A stretch of 58,678 bases of DNA from an uncultured bacterium (GTDB lineage Bacteria; Patescibacteriota; Minisyncoccia; Minisyncoccales; UBA5738), in assembly GCA_903847095.1 (NCBI GenBank), contig CAINCQ010000039.1:1-58678 (forward strand), written 5' to 3'. Made by a program: the position numbers and the translations under genes. Every line of letters starts with the position of its first letter. Position 1 is the stretch's first letter. The notes under the pieces were generated by a model. The model did not search any database and was not told where the DNA came from. It saw only the letters and a program-made list of their open reading frames with translations. Positions 18,780 to 27,398 of the stretch are shown piece after piece.

Positions 18780-18807
18780 TTGCTTGTATTCTGGCGGGGA
18801 ATAAAAT
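18780..18807 (+). promoter_or_regulatory. Promoter for recA
   Basis: TTGCTT, 16-base spacer, TAAAAT. No LexA/SOS box was recognised. Confidence 0.5.
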
Positions 18808-18888
18808 ATATTGCATTTACACAAGGCGGTCTTTTTTGCTACATTTAATCTGCGGGGCACCATAGGTGCTGGCACGCCTACAAAAAAT

Positions 18889-19923
18889 ATGGCTAAAAAA
18901 ACAAAAAACGCCCCAGAAGTCAAAGAAAAAAAGAATCTTCTGGCGGCTATTGAAGAGATCAAGCAAAAATTCGGAGAAGGGGCGATCATGAGGCTTAACG
19001 AAGTGAAGGCTGTTGACGTGGATGTGATACCGACGGGGTGTATTTCCCTCGACATAGCTTTGGGTGTGGGCGGGGTTCCGCGGGGCCGCGTTATTGAGAT
19101 CTATGGGGGCGAATCGACCGGGAAGACCACTTTATCCCTTCATATCCTGGCGGAAGCCCAGCGGAAAGGAGGGGTAGGCGCGTTTGTCGACGCCGAGCAT
19201 GCCTTGGATCCCGAATACGCGAAAAGGATCGGGGTCAATGTCGACGAGCTTTTGATATCCCAGCCGGATTCCGGGGAACAGGCTTTGCAGATCGTCGAAA
19301 CCTTGATGAAATCGGAGCAGGTTGATGTGATTGTTGTCGATTCGGTGGCGGCTTTGACTCCCCAGGCCGAGATCAACGGCGAAGTGGGGGATCCGCATAT
19401 CGCTCTTCAAGCCCGCCTGATGTCTTCGGCCTTAAGAAAATTTTCGGCTATCGCTGCCAAGACCAATACGATCATTATTTTTTTGAATCAGACAAGAATG
19501 AAGATTGGCGTGATGTGGGGAAATCCGGAAACCACGCCCGGGGGCATGGCGCTGAAGTTCTATTCTTCGGTGAGGATCGAGTTGAGAAGAGTGGGGCAGC
19601 TAAAACATGGCGAAGAGATCATCGGCAACCGGGTTAAAGCCAAGATCGTAAAGAACAAGGTTGCTGCGCCTTTCAAGGTTGTGGAGTACGATATTTATTA
19701 CAATGAAGGAATTTCAAGGTTTTCCGATATTATCAATACGGGCATCAGTTTGGAAGTGATCAAAAAATCCGGAAGCTGGCTGGAATTCAACGGTGAAAAA
19801 CTTGGCCAAGGCATGGAAGCCAGCAAAAAACTTTTGAAAGAGAATTCGGAACTTTTGGAAAGGATCAAGGTTGCTTTGAAGGAAAAGATGGATTCGACGT
19901 TTGTCGACGTCAACGCAGCTTAA
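18889..19923 (+). CDS. recA: Recombinase RecA
   Basis: 344 residues from the ATG at 18889 ([10 protein letters not shown]); the longer frame from 18811 runs through the promoter region. Walker A is GGESTGKTT (residues 73-81). [13 protein letters not shown], Walker [13 protein letters not shown], the L1 loop ([17 protein letters not shown]) and the L2 region ([22 protein letters not shown]) are all standard. RecA forms filaments on single-stranded DNA and drives strand exchange and SOS co-proteolysis. It is a single gene with its own promoter and a strong terminator; C-terminal truncation relative to E. coli is slight. Confidence 0.97.
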   Translation: MAKKTKNAPEVKEKKNLLAAIEEIKQKFGEGAIMRLNEVKAVDVDVIPTGCISLDIALGVGGVPRGRVIEIYGGESTGKTTLSLHILAEAQRKGGVGAFVDAEHALDPEYAKRIGVNVDELLISQPDSGEQALQIVETLMKSEQVDVIVVDSVAALTPQAEINGEVGDPHIALQARLMSSALRKFSAIAAKTNTIIIFLNQTRMKIGVMWGNPETTPGGMALKFYSSVRIELRRVGQLKHGEEIIGNRVKAKIVKNKVAAPFKVVEYDIYYNEGISRFSDIINTGISLEVIKKSGSWLEFNGEKLGQGMEASKKLLKENSELLERIKVALKEKMDSTFVDVNAA

Positions 19924-19948
19924 GAAATCATTTTTCTTAAAAAAACGA

Positions 19949-19974
19949 CCCCGCATTCAGCGGGGTGTTTTTTT
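19949..19974 (+). terminator. Terminator after recA
   Basis: CCCCG-CATTCAG-CGGGG followed by TGTTTTTTT. It separates recA from the convergent rpsR operon. Confidence 0.85.
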
Positions 19975-19988
19975 CGAGAAAATATTTC

Positions 19989-20174
19989 TTAAGGAAGCAA
20001 GGAAAGCTGGCGGGCGCGCTTTATCGCTTCAGACAACCTTCGTTGATGGCTGGAGCAGACACCGGTCTTTTTTTTGGGCTTGATCTTTCCCATGCCCGAC
20101 ATGAACCGGTGCAAAAGGTCGGTTTCTTTGAAATTGATCTCTTTTAAGTTTCTTTGACAAAAATAACAAGCCAT
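19989..20174 (-). CDS. rpsR: 30S ribosomal protein bS18
   Basis: 61 residues (MACYFCQRNLKEINFKETDLLHRFM...), shorter than the usual ~75 but with the diagnostic GVCSSHQRRLSEAIKRARQLSLLP end. bS18 binds the 16S platform as a partner of bS6, encoded two genes upstream. Two N-terminal Cys (CYFC) and a later one suggest a zinc-binding form. It is the last gene of rpsF-ssb-rpsR, the order seen across bacteria. Confidence 0.96.
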   Translation of the reverse strand: MACYFCQRNLKEINFKETDLLHRFMSGMGKIKPKKKTGVCSSHQRRLSEAIKRARQLSLLP

Positions 20175-20227
20175 AATGATTAGTAGGTTAGTAAATGAGT
20201 TGATAGGTCGATGGAAATTCGGTGTTT

Positions 20228-20683
20228 CTAGAACGGTATATTTTTTATGTCGATCTCGTCGTTTTCTTCAATAATCGGGATTTCCGGTTCCGCTTGGTTT
20301 TGTCCGGCCGGGAGTTGTTCTTTGCGGCTGGGTTCCCCCATCTGCGTCGTGGCGGATTTGGGGCCGAGCTGAAGCATTTCGGCAATGATCTCGGTGCGAT
20401 AGCGCTTGGTTTGCGTCGTAGCGTCCTGCCAGTTCCTGGTTTGAAGCCTCCCTTCAATCATGGCCAGAGATCCGGTCTTTAGGTACTGCGAAGCGATTTC
20501 CGCTATTTTTGCGAACGCCACGATGTTGTGGAATTCTGTTTTTTGTTGTTTTTGTCCGGACTTATCCGTATAAAAACGGTCGGTTGCCAGTCCAAACGAC
20601 GCCACTTGTTGCCCGGACGGGAGTACTTTTACTTCCGGGTTCCGGGTTAGTCTTCCGACTAAAATTACTTTATTGAAATTCAT
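20228..20683 (-). CDS. ssb: Single-stranded DNA-binding protein
   Basis: 151 residues. The OB fold covers ~1-108 (MNFNKVILVGRLTRNPEVKVLPSGQQVASFGLATDRFY, LAMIEGRLQTRNWQD). A Gln/Pro-rich linker leads to the acidic tail IPIIEENDEIDIKNIPF, whose final Asp-Ile-Lys-Asn-Ile-Pro-Phe keeps the D-I-P-F-like tip that recruits repair and replication proteins. It is the middle gene of the rpsF operon. Confidence 0.96.
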   Translation of the reverse strand: MNFNKVILVGRLTRNPEVKVLPSGQQVASFGLATDRFYTDKSGQKQQKTEFHNIVAFAKIAEIASQYLKTGSLAMIEGRLQTRNWQDATTQTKRYRTEIIAEMLQLGPKSATTQMGEPSRKEQLPAGQNQAEPEIPIIEENDEIDIKNIPF

Positions 20684-20728
20684 TTTAGTTAGGAATTAAT
20701 ATTTACGATTAAGGGATGCTTCCGTTGG

Positions 20729-21175
20729 CTACTGAAGGATCTCATCAAGCTTTTCCGCGATTTCGTTCAGTTCGGCCTTCGGCCTTTCTTTCTTAACGGT
20801 TGTTTTTTTTGTCTCTTCCGCGATTTCTGAAGCGGGCGCGGGAGCCGTTTCGACGACGCGTTTTCGGCGCAAAGGCGTTCTGGGAGTGAAAGGAGCGTAA
20901 ACAATCGTAAGGGAGCGCAATATGCGAGCCTCTTCTTTAAGCCCATTCGTGAAGTTTTCCAGGTCCTTTGGTTCCAAGCCGAAAATTACCGTATTAACGT
21001 AAGCTATCTCCCTTTTTTTAATGGGATAAGCCAACCTTTTTTTATAAGGTTTTTGAAATTCGGTCACTGTTCCGTTCGTGGCTTTGATCGCGGCTGCGAG
21101 CTTGTCTTGCAGGCTTTTGACCTCTTCTTCGGCCAAGTCCTGCGCGGTCAAATAGGTTAGTTCGTATTGTTTCAT
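20729..21175 (-). CDS. rpsF: 30S ribosomal protein bS6
   Basis: 148 residues. The ferredoxin-like core (MKQYELTYLTAQDLAEEEV, KPYKKRLAYPIKKREIAYVNTVIF, LRSLTIVYAP) is complete by residue ~100. A Lys/Glu/Ala-rich C-terminal extension follows, common in this lineage. It is the first gene of the operon with ssb and rpsR, with a promoter directly upstream. Confidence 0.95.
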   Translation of the reverse strand: MKQYELTYLTAQDLAEEEVKSLQDKLAAAIKATNGTVTEFQKPYKKRLAYPIKKREIAYVNTVIFGLEPKDLENFTNGLKEEARILRSLTIVYAPFTPRTPLRRKRVVETAPAPASEIAEETKKTTVKKERPKAELNEIAEKLDEILQ

Positions 21176-21234
21176 ATTTTTTTCTTCGACATCTTTTTAC
21201 GGGCCCCGTTTACGAGGGATGACAAAGTAGCATT

Positions 21235-21262
21235 ATTGTATCAAAAATTGATTAAAAGTCAA
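21235..21262 (-). promoter_or_regulatory. Promoter for rpsF-ssb-rpsR
   Basis: On the minus strand TTGACT (21257-21262), 16-base spacer, TACAAT (21235-21240), about 60 bases before rpsF. Confidence 0.6.
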
Positions 21263-21272
21263 TCGAAAGCCC

Positions 21273-21297
21273 AAAAAGAAAACCTCTGGTTAAGAGG
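21273..21297 (-). terminator. Terminator after the small 61-residue gene
   Basis: On the minus strand CCTCT-TAACC-AGAGG followed by TTTTCTTTTT, directly after the stop codon. Confidence 0.65.
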
Positions 21298-21483
21298 CTA
21301 TTTGTGCTTTCGGGAATGCTTTTCCATCCGGCAGCACAGACAAAACATGTCATAATGTCCGCCGCGGCGGTGATAGATGATGATGCGTTCGTCGGCCGCA
21401 TCCTTTTTAGGGACATACTGTTGGCTGTCCGGGCTTGTAGATAACGACTTGGCCGAGGCAAATATTGAATACCGGTTTTCCAT
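21298..21483 (-). CDS. Small hypothetical protein
   Basis: 61 residues, not recognised. Charged, with a CLCC motif near the C-terminus (FCLCCRMEKHSRKHK) and flanking His residues that could bind a metal. The main support is context: a terminator hairpin begins at the base after its stop codon, and it sits between two minus-strand genes. A weak AAGAG lies before the ATG. The overlapping 83-residue frame ends inside the hairpin and is less likely. Confidence 0.45.
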   Translation of the reverse strand: MENRYSIFASAKSLSTSPDSQQYVPKKDAADERIIIYHRRGGHYDMFCLCCRMEKHSRKHK

Positions 21484-21530
21484 GCTCTTAATAATAAAAG
21501 CATGAAGGGTTGTTCAGGGATATCATTTCC

Positions 21531-21896
21531 TTAATGAATTATCCTGAACATGTTTTCCCCCAGTAATCCAACTTTATCGAATTTGACTCGATCGCCTACA
21601 CTTAAGGCCATGTTTTCAGGTATAGAGATCTTGCAGTTGCCCATACCTTGTTTGCTATCGGGAACAATCCATGCATAGCTTTTGTCTTTACATATCGCCT
21701 CAACAACGCCTGATCGCCTGATCGGCAGTTGTAGTTTCCAGTAAATGACTACTGGGACCAATATGACGACCATAGCTAATATAACTATGCAAATCGATCT
21801 AACAAGGATTATCCCTACGATAACGGCAAGAAACGGCCCGCCTATAATGAACGCAAATGCGGAAGATATAAGCAGGCACGCTAACAACGCAATCAA
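21531..21896 (-). CDS. Hypothetical membrane protein with C-terminal beta-rich domain
   Basis: At least 121 residues from a TTG at 21896. Two long hydrophobic helices (~1-22 and ~25-52) precede a soluble domain (SGVVEAICKDKSYAWIVPDSKQGMGNCKISIPENMALSVGDRVKFDKVG) that reads like a small OB or NfeD-type barrel (inference). A strong GGAGGAG lies at 21929-21935. The in-frame codon at proper spacing from it is ATA (21923-21921), with ATT at 21917, so translation may start at a non-standard codon and add seven to nine residues. Function unknown. Confidence 0.55.
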   Translation of the reverse strand: MIALLACLLISSAFAFIIGGPFLAVIVGIILVRSICIVILAMVVILVPVVIYWKLQLPIRRSGVVEAICKDKSYAWIVPDSKQGMGNCKISIPENMALSVGDRVKFDKVGLLGENMFRIIH

Positions 21897-22028
21897 CGGG
21901 GATATTACAATTTCAATCTTTATCTAAACTCCTCCAAGTTGTCGATCTTGGGTTGCTACTGTAGCCGACTATATTGTGGAACATAAATGAGTAAATGTCA
22001 ATAAATTGTTCAATAATGTTGTTCGTTG

Positions 22029-22037
22029 TGATATAAT
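22029..22037 (+). promoter_or_regulatory. Extended -10 promoter for the phosphohexomutase gene
   Basis: TGATATAAT fits the TG-N-TATAAT extended -10 form; no good -35 is present. Confidence 0.5.
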
Positions 22038-22063
22038 TTACCTAAATTTAAAAATAAAAGAGT

Positions 22064-23473
22064 ATGATCAAAGATAATATCTACCGCGCTTACGACATAA
22101 GGGGTATTTATCCCGTCGATCTCAATGAAATTGCCGTTTATTACACAACAAAGGCTTTCTGCGAGTTGCATCCCCATATGAACAAAGTGGTGCTGGCACG
22201 CGATCCAAGGCCGAGTTCGCCCGCCCTGGCCGAGGCGGCCACCAAGGCTTTTTTGGAGGCCGGCAAGGAGGTGATTGACCTTGGTATCGCACCCGACCCT
22301 TTATGGTATTTTTCCATATTCCATTATAACTACGACGGGGGATTGATGATCTCGGGGTCCCATAATCCCTCCCACCATAACGGACTCACTTACCACGCGC
22401 GAAAGGCCGCGGGCGTTCCCAGTGAAGAATTAATGGGCGAAGCTTTGCAGGATTTAAGAAAGCTTGCGCAGAAACTCGACGCCGAAAAAGCGACAGGGAC
22501 TCCTTCGGGAAAGGTAATAGAAAACGACCCGTCGGAGGAGTATATCGATTATATAGTGTCGCGCGTAAAAATCTCCCGACCGTTAAAGATCGTTTTGGAT
22601 ACCGGGAACGGCGCTTGCGGTTATTTGCCGGAGCGTTTGTTCAAAAGGCTGGGCTGTGAAGTTTTGACCTTATACGGGGAGTTTGACGGCACCTTCCCAA
22701 ACCATTTGCCCGATCCTTATAACGAAGCTAATCGCGTGGATCTCGAAAAGAAAGTTCTGGAAATAGGAGCCGATATGGGTTTTATTTACGATACCGATGG
22801 AGACCGGGTGGCGATCATCGATAACCGCGGAAGGTCGGTAAACGGCGACGATTCCTTGCTTATTTTGGCCCGCCAGGCGGTGGCGAAAAAGGTGGGAAGC
22901 GTTGTCCATTGTATGCGTACTTCCAAGGCTTTCATCGATGATATGGCCAAACGGGGGGCGACGACGCATTTTTCCGTTTCCCACCATAACGCGGTGAGAG
23001 ATAAGGTAAAAAAGCTGGGAGCCGTTTTCGGCGGAGAGATCACTTTCCATTACGCTTTTCCGCTTGATTACTATTTGGTCGACGACGCGGTGTTCGCGTC
23101 GGTGGAATTGGCGATCGTGGCGGCGGAACAGCCGGATTTTGCCGCGTATGTCGATACTTTGCCTCATTATTTTGCCAGCCCGGAATTGTTCATAAATGCC
23201 GGAGATGACGTTAAATTCGGCATAATCGAGAAGCTGCAAAAGTATTTGCGGGAAAATAATTACAATTTCATCGATGTTGACGGTGCCAGGATCAATTTTG
23301 AGAATGGCTGGGCTTTGGCGCGCGTTTCCAATACCACGCCGATCATCAAGTGCCGTTTTGAAGGCAATACACCCGAGGCTTTGCGCGAGATAGAATTGAA
23401 AGCATTGGATATTTTTAAAAACGCAGGGATACCGATTACGGACAATGACTTGGAAAAGCTGGGATTAAAATAG
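22064..23473 (+). CDS. Phosphomannomutase/phosphoglucomutase
   Basis: 469 residues with four-domain alpha-D-phosphohexomutase architecture. The N-terminus YRAYDIRGIYP is standard. The phosphoserine loop is SGSHNP with S99 as the phosphorylated residue, the magnesium loop is DTDGDR (243-248), the sugar-specificity loop is GGEITFHYAF (usual form GGE-x-SGH), and the C-terminal phosphate-binding loop is RVSNTTPIIKCRFEG. It interconverts hexose 1- and 6-phosphates. It would supply glucose-1-P for GalU, encoded 5 kb away, and mannose-1-P for surface glycans. The usual Ser-Gly-His is Thr-Phe-His here, which is slightly unusual. Confidence 0.9.
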   Translation: MIKDNIYRAYDIRGIYPVDLNEIAVYYTTKAFCELHPHMNKVVLARDPRPSSPALAEAATKAFLEAGKEVIDLGIAPDPLWYFSIFHYNYDGGLMISGSHNPSHHNGLTYHARKAAGVPSEELMGEALQDLRKLAQKLDAEKATGTPSGKVIENDPSEEYIDYIVSRVKISRPLKIVLDTGNGACGYLPERLFKRLGCEVLTLYGEFDGTFPNHLPDPYNEANRVDLEKKVLEIGADMGFIYDTDGDRVAIIDNRGRSVNGDDSLLILARQAVAKKVGSVVHCMRTSKAFIDDMAKRGATTHFSVSHHNAVRDKVKKLGAVFGGEITFHYAFPLDYYLVDDAVFASVELAIVAAEQPDFAAYVDTLPHYFASPELFINAGDDVKFGIIEKLQKYLRENNYNFIDVDGARINFENGWALARVSNTTPIIKCRFEGNTPEALREIELKALDIFKNAGIPITDNDLEKLGLK

Positions 23474-23484
23474 GGGTTAAAACA

Positions 23485-23513
23485 AAAAAAGCGCTTAAAA
23501 AGGCGCTTTTTTT
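23485..23513 (+). terminator. Bidirectional terminator between phosphohexomutase and trpS
   Basis: AAAAAAAGCGC-TTAAAAAG-GCGCTTTTTTT; works on both strands of these convergent genes. Confidence 0.8.
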
Positions 23514-23528
23514 GCGGAATCGTTGTTT

Positions 23529-24509
23529 TTAAATTTCCAATCCCATAGCCGTTTTAACTTCCTGCATCGTTGATTGGGCGACCGTCAAAGCTTTTTGGGA
23601 GCCGCGTTTCAATATGTCGTTGACGTATACTTCGCGGGTCAAAAGTTCCGTTCTTTTTCTTCTGAAGGGTTCCAGGTATCCGGCAAGATATTCGGCCAGC
23701 GATTTTTTAAAATCGGAATATCGTTTTTTATCGAATTCTTTTTCAAGCTGGTCGATCGGTTTGCCCGAAGCAAGCGAGTAGATCGTCAGCAGATTGGAGA
23801 TCCCCGGTTTTTTTGAAGGATTGTATCTGATCTCTTTGCCGGTGTCGGTAACGGCCGCCATGATTTTTAATTTTATGGATTCCGGTTCTTCGAATAATCC
23901 GATGCAACCTTTTTGATTGCCGGTTTTCGACATTTTCTTTTCCGGCTCGGCCAGGGACATGATCTTGTCTCCGATCTGGGGAAGAAGGGCGCGCGGTTCC
24001 TTAAAAACCTGTCCGAAACGGTTGTTGAAATCGCGGACGATCTCGCGCGTAAGCTCGACATGCTGTTGTTGGTCTTTGCCTATCGGCACGAGGTCGGTCT
24101 GATATAACAGAATATCGGCAGCCATCAATATCGGATAATTAAGCAGGCCGGCGTTTACGTATTCCGGATGTTGCTTTGATTTGTCTTTGAACTGCGTCAT
24201 CCTTTTCAGTTCACCCAAAGGCGTCACGGTTCCCAAAAGCCAGGCCAGCTCCGTGTGTTCTTTTACGGTAGATTGGATGAATAAGATGCATTTTTCGGGA
24301 TTAAGGCCGGCAGCCAGATAATCCACGGCCAACTCGAAGATGTTAGCCTTGAGCTGTTTTTGGTCATAGGGCGTGGTAATGGCGTGCAGGTCGACCACGC
24401 AAAAAACACAATCTTCTTTCTCTTGGATGGCGATCCATTGGCGCATCGCTCCAAGATAATTACCAAGATGCAGGCTGCCTGTCGGTCTAATACCGGAAAA
24501 TACGCGCAT
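23529..24509 (-). CDS. trpS: Tryptophan--tRNA ligase
   Basis: 326 residues, normal length for the bacterial class Ic enzyme. The HIGH-type ATP site is SLHLGNYLG near residue 12, and the KMSKS loop appears as KMSKT. MRVFSGIRPTGSLHLGN, VDLHAITTP, ILMAADILLYQTDLVPIGKDQQQHVELTREI and LLPQIGDKIMSL are all diagnostic. It charges tRNA-Trp. A dispersed 95-bp repeat lies directly upstream, between it and the RNase J gene; the two may share a transcript. Confidence 0.96.
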   Translation of the reverse strand: MRVFSGIRPTGSLHLGNYLGAMRQWIAIQEKEDCVFCVVDLHAITTPYDQKQLKANIFELAVDYLAAGLNPEKCILFIQSTVKEHTELAWLLGTVTPLGELKRMTQFKDKSKQHPEYVNAGLLNYPILMAADILLYQTDLVPIGKDQQQHVELTREIVRDFNNRFGQVFKEPRALLPQIGDKIMSLAEPEKKMSKTGNQKGCIGLFEEPESIKLKIMAAVTDTGKEIRYNPSKKPGISNLLTIYSLASGKPIDQLEKEFDKKRYSDFKKSLAEYLAGYLEPFRRKRTELLTREVYVNDILKRGSQKALTVAQSTMQEVKTAMGLEI

Positions 24510-24512
24510 AAG

Positions 24513-24608
24513 AATTTTAGTTAATCAAGCGAGTAAGCAAGTAAGTTAATCAAGCAAAATGCATTTTAACCCAGTAAGCTTAGTTAGCTTAATTCACTTG
24601 GTGAACTT
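24513..24608 (-). repeat. Dispersed ~95-bp leader repeat, copy before trpS
   Basis: On the minus strand it shows the same ordered blocks as 12807-12905: CAAGTGAATTAAG, AAAATGCATTTTGC, then two GCTTGATTAACT repeats, ending a few bases before the ATG. Confidence 0.65.
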
Positions 24609-24615
24609 ATTAAAT

Positions 24616-26598
24616 TTAAACTTCTATAACTACCGGCAAAACCATGGGTCGGCGTTCCGTTTTGGTAAATAAGAAATCGCCGATCTTGTTCCGGATATCA
24701 TCTTTAACGTAGCTCCAGTTAACGGCGCCGCCCGAACTGGTGGCATGGTTGATTATATCGATCGTTTTTTTGCGGGTGTCTTGCAACAGTTCCTTGGATT
24801 CCCTCAAATAAACGAAGCCGCGGGAAATGATATCGGGAGATCCTTTTACTTTTCCCGTGGCCCGGTCAACCACCGTGACTATCACGAACATTCCGTCTTC
24901 GGCCAATACTTGGCGGTCCCGCAACACTACTTCCCCGATGTCTCCGACGCCAAGCCCGTCAACCATCACGTAAAATGCCGGGACCTTGTCTTTTTCGACG
25001 GTCATCGATTTTTGGTTGAGTGTTACGATTTGGCCGTTTTCCACGACAGCGATGTTTTCCTTTTTGATCCCGACCAATTCGGCCAATTCGGCGTTGGCGG
25101 CTTGCATCGAATACTGGCCGTGGATCGGCATGAAGAATTTGGGGTGCATCAGGCGCATCATTTCCATCAGTTCTTCCTGCTTGGCGTGCCCTCCGGCATG
25201 GATATCCATCATTTTATAATGGAAAACTTTCACGCCTTGCCGCAGGATATCGTCTTTCAAAAACTGGACCGTCCGTTCGTTTCCCGGGATTACCGAGGAC
25301 GAAAAGATCACGGAATCACCCCTTTTAAAGCGGAGGAATTTATGAGTGCGGCTGGCGATTTTCATCAAGGCCGCATCGGATTCTCCCTGGGCGCCGGTAC
25401 AGATCACCGTAACTTGGTTATCCGGATAGTTGTCCACCTCCTTTATCTGGATGAAGGTATTTTTTTCCGATTGAATGTATTTGAGCTGCCGGCAAACCTC
25501 GATGTTTATCTTCATGCTGTATCCCTCGACGGCGACCTTGCGGCCGTATTTTTCCGCCAGCATTATCAGCTGTTGGATACGGTTCAAAAGCGATCCGAAA
25601 GTAGCGGCAATGATCCGGCCCTTCGATTGCACGAATATTTTTTCCAGGTTCTCAAAGATCTCTTTTTCCGACAAGGAATGCCCGGGTTCTTCGGCGCCGG
25701 TGGAATCCGACATCAAAAGAAGAATGTTTCTGTTTCCGATTTCTTTCAGGCGCGCGAAATCGGCGGGCGGTTCGTTTACGGGGTTGTTATCGAATTTGAA
25801 ATCGGAAGTATCGATAAGGTTGCCGACCGGCGTTTCGACAAATAGGCCGAAGTTGTCGGGAATATTGTGGTTAAGCCGGAAGAATTCGACGGTGAAAGGC
25901 CCGAGTTTAAAGCGAGATCCATCGTGGGCGTCTTCAATGTCGAGTTTTGGGAGGTTGGGAAAATCGTCCTGCCGGCGCAAAATTATTGCTTTGGTGAGAT
26001 TGGCCGCAATCATTCTTAATCCGGGATGCCAGATCTTTTCGATGAGGTAAGGGACGGCTCCGATATGATCGTAGTGTCCATGAGTGAACACGACTCCCAG
26101 AATGTTCTTTTTTTTGTTTTTAAGATAATCGATATTGGGAATGATATAGTCGATTCCGGGCATGCTCTCTTCGGGCATGCGGAAACCCATATCCAATATC
26201 AGGATCGAATCCTGATATTCCACCAGGGTCATATTCCTTCCGACCTCTCCTAAGCCGCCAAGGGGGATAATGCGCAAATTTTTTCCCTGTCCGTGGTGTG
26301 GCTGGTCCCCGGATCTATTTGTCTCGATTTGAGGATTATTGCCCGGGCGCGGATTTGGCGCGCCGGGGGTATGGCCGCCGGGGGTATGGCTGCCGGGTGC
26401 GTTGACATTCGCGCGGTTAGGCGCGCCGGCATTTGAGCGGCGGGGCGGGTTTGCGCGAAAAGCCCTCGGATCGCGCGCCGGTTGCCGGAATTTTTTCACG
26501 TCTCGGAATTTCGGTTTTTCGGGTCCGAAAATATCCTTGATCACGTCATCGATCCTGTCTGATTTTCCTTTAGGATCAAAAGGATTCGTATTTTCCAT
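24616..26598 (-). CDS. rnj: Ribonuclease J
   Basis: 660 residues from the ATG at 26598 (MENTNPFDPKGK); an upstream GTG would add 15. The first ~120 residues are disordered, rich in Arg, Pro, Asn and Gly, with repeated PGSHTPGGHTPGAPNP units, as often seen in CPR RNase J. The metallo-beta-lactamase core follows (IIPLGGLGEVGRNMTLVEY, FTHGHYDHIGAVPYL with the zinc-binding HxHxDH, LIDTSDFKFD), then the beta-CASP domain (GSLLNRIQQ, CTGAQGESDAALMKIA, FSSSVIPGNE, HAGGHAKQEE, PIHGQY) and a C-terminal domain. It degrades and matures RNA with 5'-to-3' exonuclease and endonuclease activity. It is the first gene before trpS. Confidence 0.95.
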   Translation of the reverse strand: MENTNPFDPKGKSDRIDDVIKDIFGPEKPKFRDVKKFRQPARDPRAFRANPPRRSNAGAPNRANVNAPGSHTPGGHTPGAPNPRPGNNPQIETNRSGDQPHHGQGKNLRIIPLGGLGEVGRNMTLVEYQDSILILDMGFRMPEESMPGIDYIIPNIDYLKNKKKNILGVVFTHGHYDHIGAVPYLIEKIWHPGLRMIAANLTKAIILRRQDDFPNLPKLDIEDAHDGSRFKLGPFTVEFFRLNHNIPDNFGLFVETPVGNLIDTSDFKFDNNPVNEPPADFARLKEIGNRNILLLMSDSTGAEEPGHSLSEKEIFENLEKIFVQSKGRIIAATFGSLLNRIQQLIMLAEKYGRKVAVEGYSMKINIEVCRQLKYIQSEKNTFIQIKEVDNYPDNQVTVICTGAQGESDAALMKIASRTHKFLRFKRGDSVIFSSSVIPGNERTVQFLKDDILRQGVKVFHYKMMDIHAGGHAKQEELMEMMRLMHPKFFMPIHGQYSMQAANAELAELVGIKKENIAVVENGQIVTLNQKSMTVEKDKVPAFYVMVDGLGVGDIGEVVLRDRQVLAEDGMFVIVTVVDRATGKVKGSPDIISRGFVYLRESKELLQDTRKKTIDIINHATSSGGAVNWSYVKDDIRNKIGDFLFTKTERRPMVLPVVIEV

Positions 26599-26719
26599 AA
26601 TCTTTCCAAGTAGTTTAAAATAAACAGAGTTCAAATAAACCAAAAAGTCGAAACCCGTCGGTTATTCGTACCTCTCTTTTTTTTCTACGTTTTTTAATAA
26701 TCTCAAATGAGAATTTTAC

Positions 26720-26804
26720 TGGTGCGGGCAAGAGGGGTTGAACCTCTATGGATCTCTCCACACGGCCCTGAACCGTGCGCGTCTGCCAATTCCGCCATGC
26801 CCGC
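26720..26804 (-). tRNA. tRNA-Leu (CAG)
   Basis: On the minus strand: acceptor stem GCGGGCA/TGCCCGC, D arm with AATTGGCAGA, anticodon stem CACGG/CCGTG around loop TTCAGGG (anticodon CAG), a long variable arm TGGAGAGATCCA, T arm GAGGTTCAACCCCTC, and an encoded 3' ACCA. This is a complete class II tRNA. Confidence 0.97.
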
Positions 26805-26897
26805 AAAAATTTTGGCCCAAAATTTTTCCCTGACTACCGATTACTCTCCCAAACTACAATGGTTTTTTGTATTACCGATTTCCAAACGGTTTTGCCC

Positions 26898-26926
26898 TTG
26901 ACAACGAATGTGTTTGCTGTTAAATT
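26898..26926 (+). promoter_or_regulatory. Promoter for the 26958 gene
   Basis: TTGACA, 17-base spacer, TAAATT. Confidence 0.7.
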
Positions 26927-26957
26927 TTCGGCAGTTCCTTTTTAAGAGGTGAATCGA

Positions 26958-27371
26958 ATGGATGTGCTGGATGAAATAATCAGTGAGATGGCCAAGAAAT
27001 TTGACTGGGAATACCAAACTCGGAAATTAGCGCAAGTTTCGGCTAGGACTTTGGAAGGGAAGGCATTGCTGGAATTTTTGAATAAGTTCCACGAAGTCGC
27101 GTTCAACGTTTCCAAAAAGCTTGCTTTGACCCGGCGTTTTTCCTGCAAATCACGGCCCGTTTGGGAAAGATGCAATCGCATAACCACCGCTATCCTTCGC
27201 AATCTGCTGGTCAATCCGATGGTGATGGAATTGCTCGACCTTTACGCGGTTGAAACCGAGTTGCGTTGCAGTAATAACATACCTGAATCCGATAAAATTC
27301 CCTGGTTTTTATTTAACGGCCGGCAGTTCGAGCGCTGCTTAGACTACAAATTAGAATTTTTAGACGACTAG
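26958..27371 (+). CDS. Hypothetical helical protein (single-gene cassette)
   Basis: 137 residues from the ATG at 26958, eight bases after AAGAGGTG; a GTG at 26949 is in frame but overlaps that ribosome site. Predicted mostly helical and soluble (MDVLDEIISEMAKKFDWEYQTRKLAQVSARTLEGKALLEFLNKFHEVAFN...), no signal peptide, no recognised domain. Own TTGACA promoter 60 bases upstream and a strong terminator right after the stop, so it is an independent unit like those at 40.3-43.9 kb. Function unknown. Confidence 0.65.
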   Translation: MDVLDEIISEMAKKFDWEYQTRKLAQVSARTLEGKALLEFLNKFHEVAFNVSKKLALTRRFSCKSRPVWERCNRITTAILRNLLVNPMVMELLDLYAVETELRCSNNIPESDKIPWFLFNGRQFERCLDYKLEFLDD

Positions 27372-27372
27372 C

Positions 27373-27398
27373 TTCCAAGTACAACTTGGAATTTTTTT
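27373..27398 (+). terminator. Terminator between the 26958 gene and galU
   Basis: TTCCAAGT-ACA-ACTTGGAA followed by eight T. The galU stop codon overlaps its right edge. Confidence 0.85.

Noticed and set aside
24745-25845. 366-codon plus-strand frame
   Set aside because: Antisense to the RNase J core, whose catalytic motifs are intact.
26707-26901. Forward frame starting MRILLVRARGVEPLW
   Set aside because: It is the antisense of tRNA-Leu, a well-known source of false protein calls.
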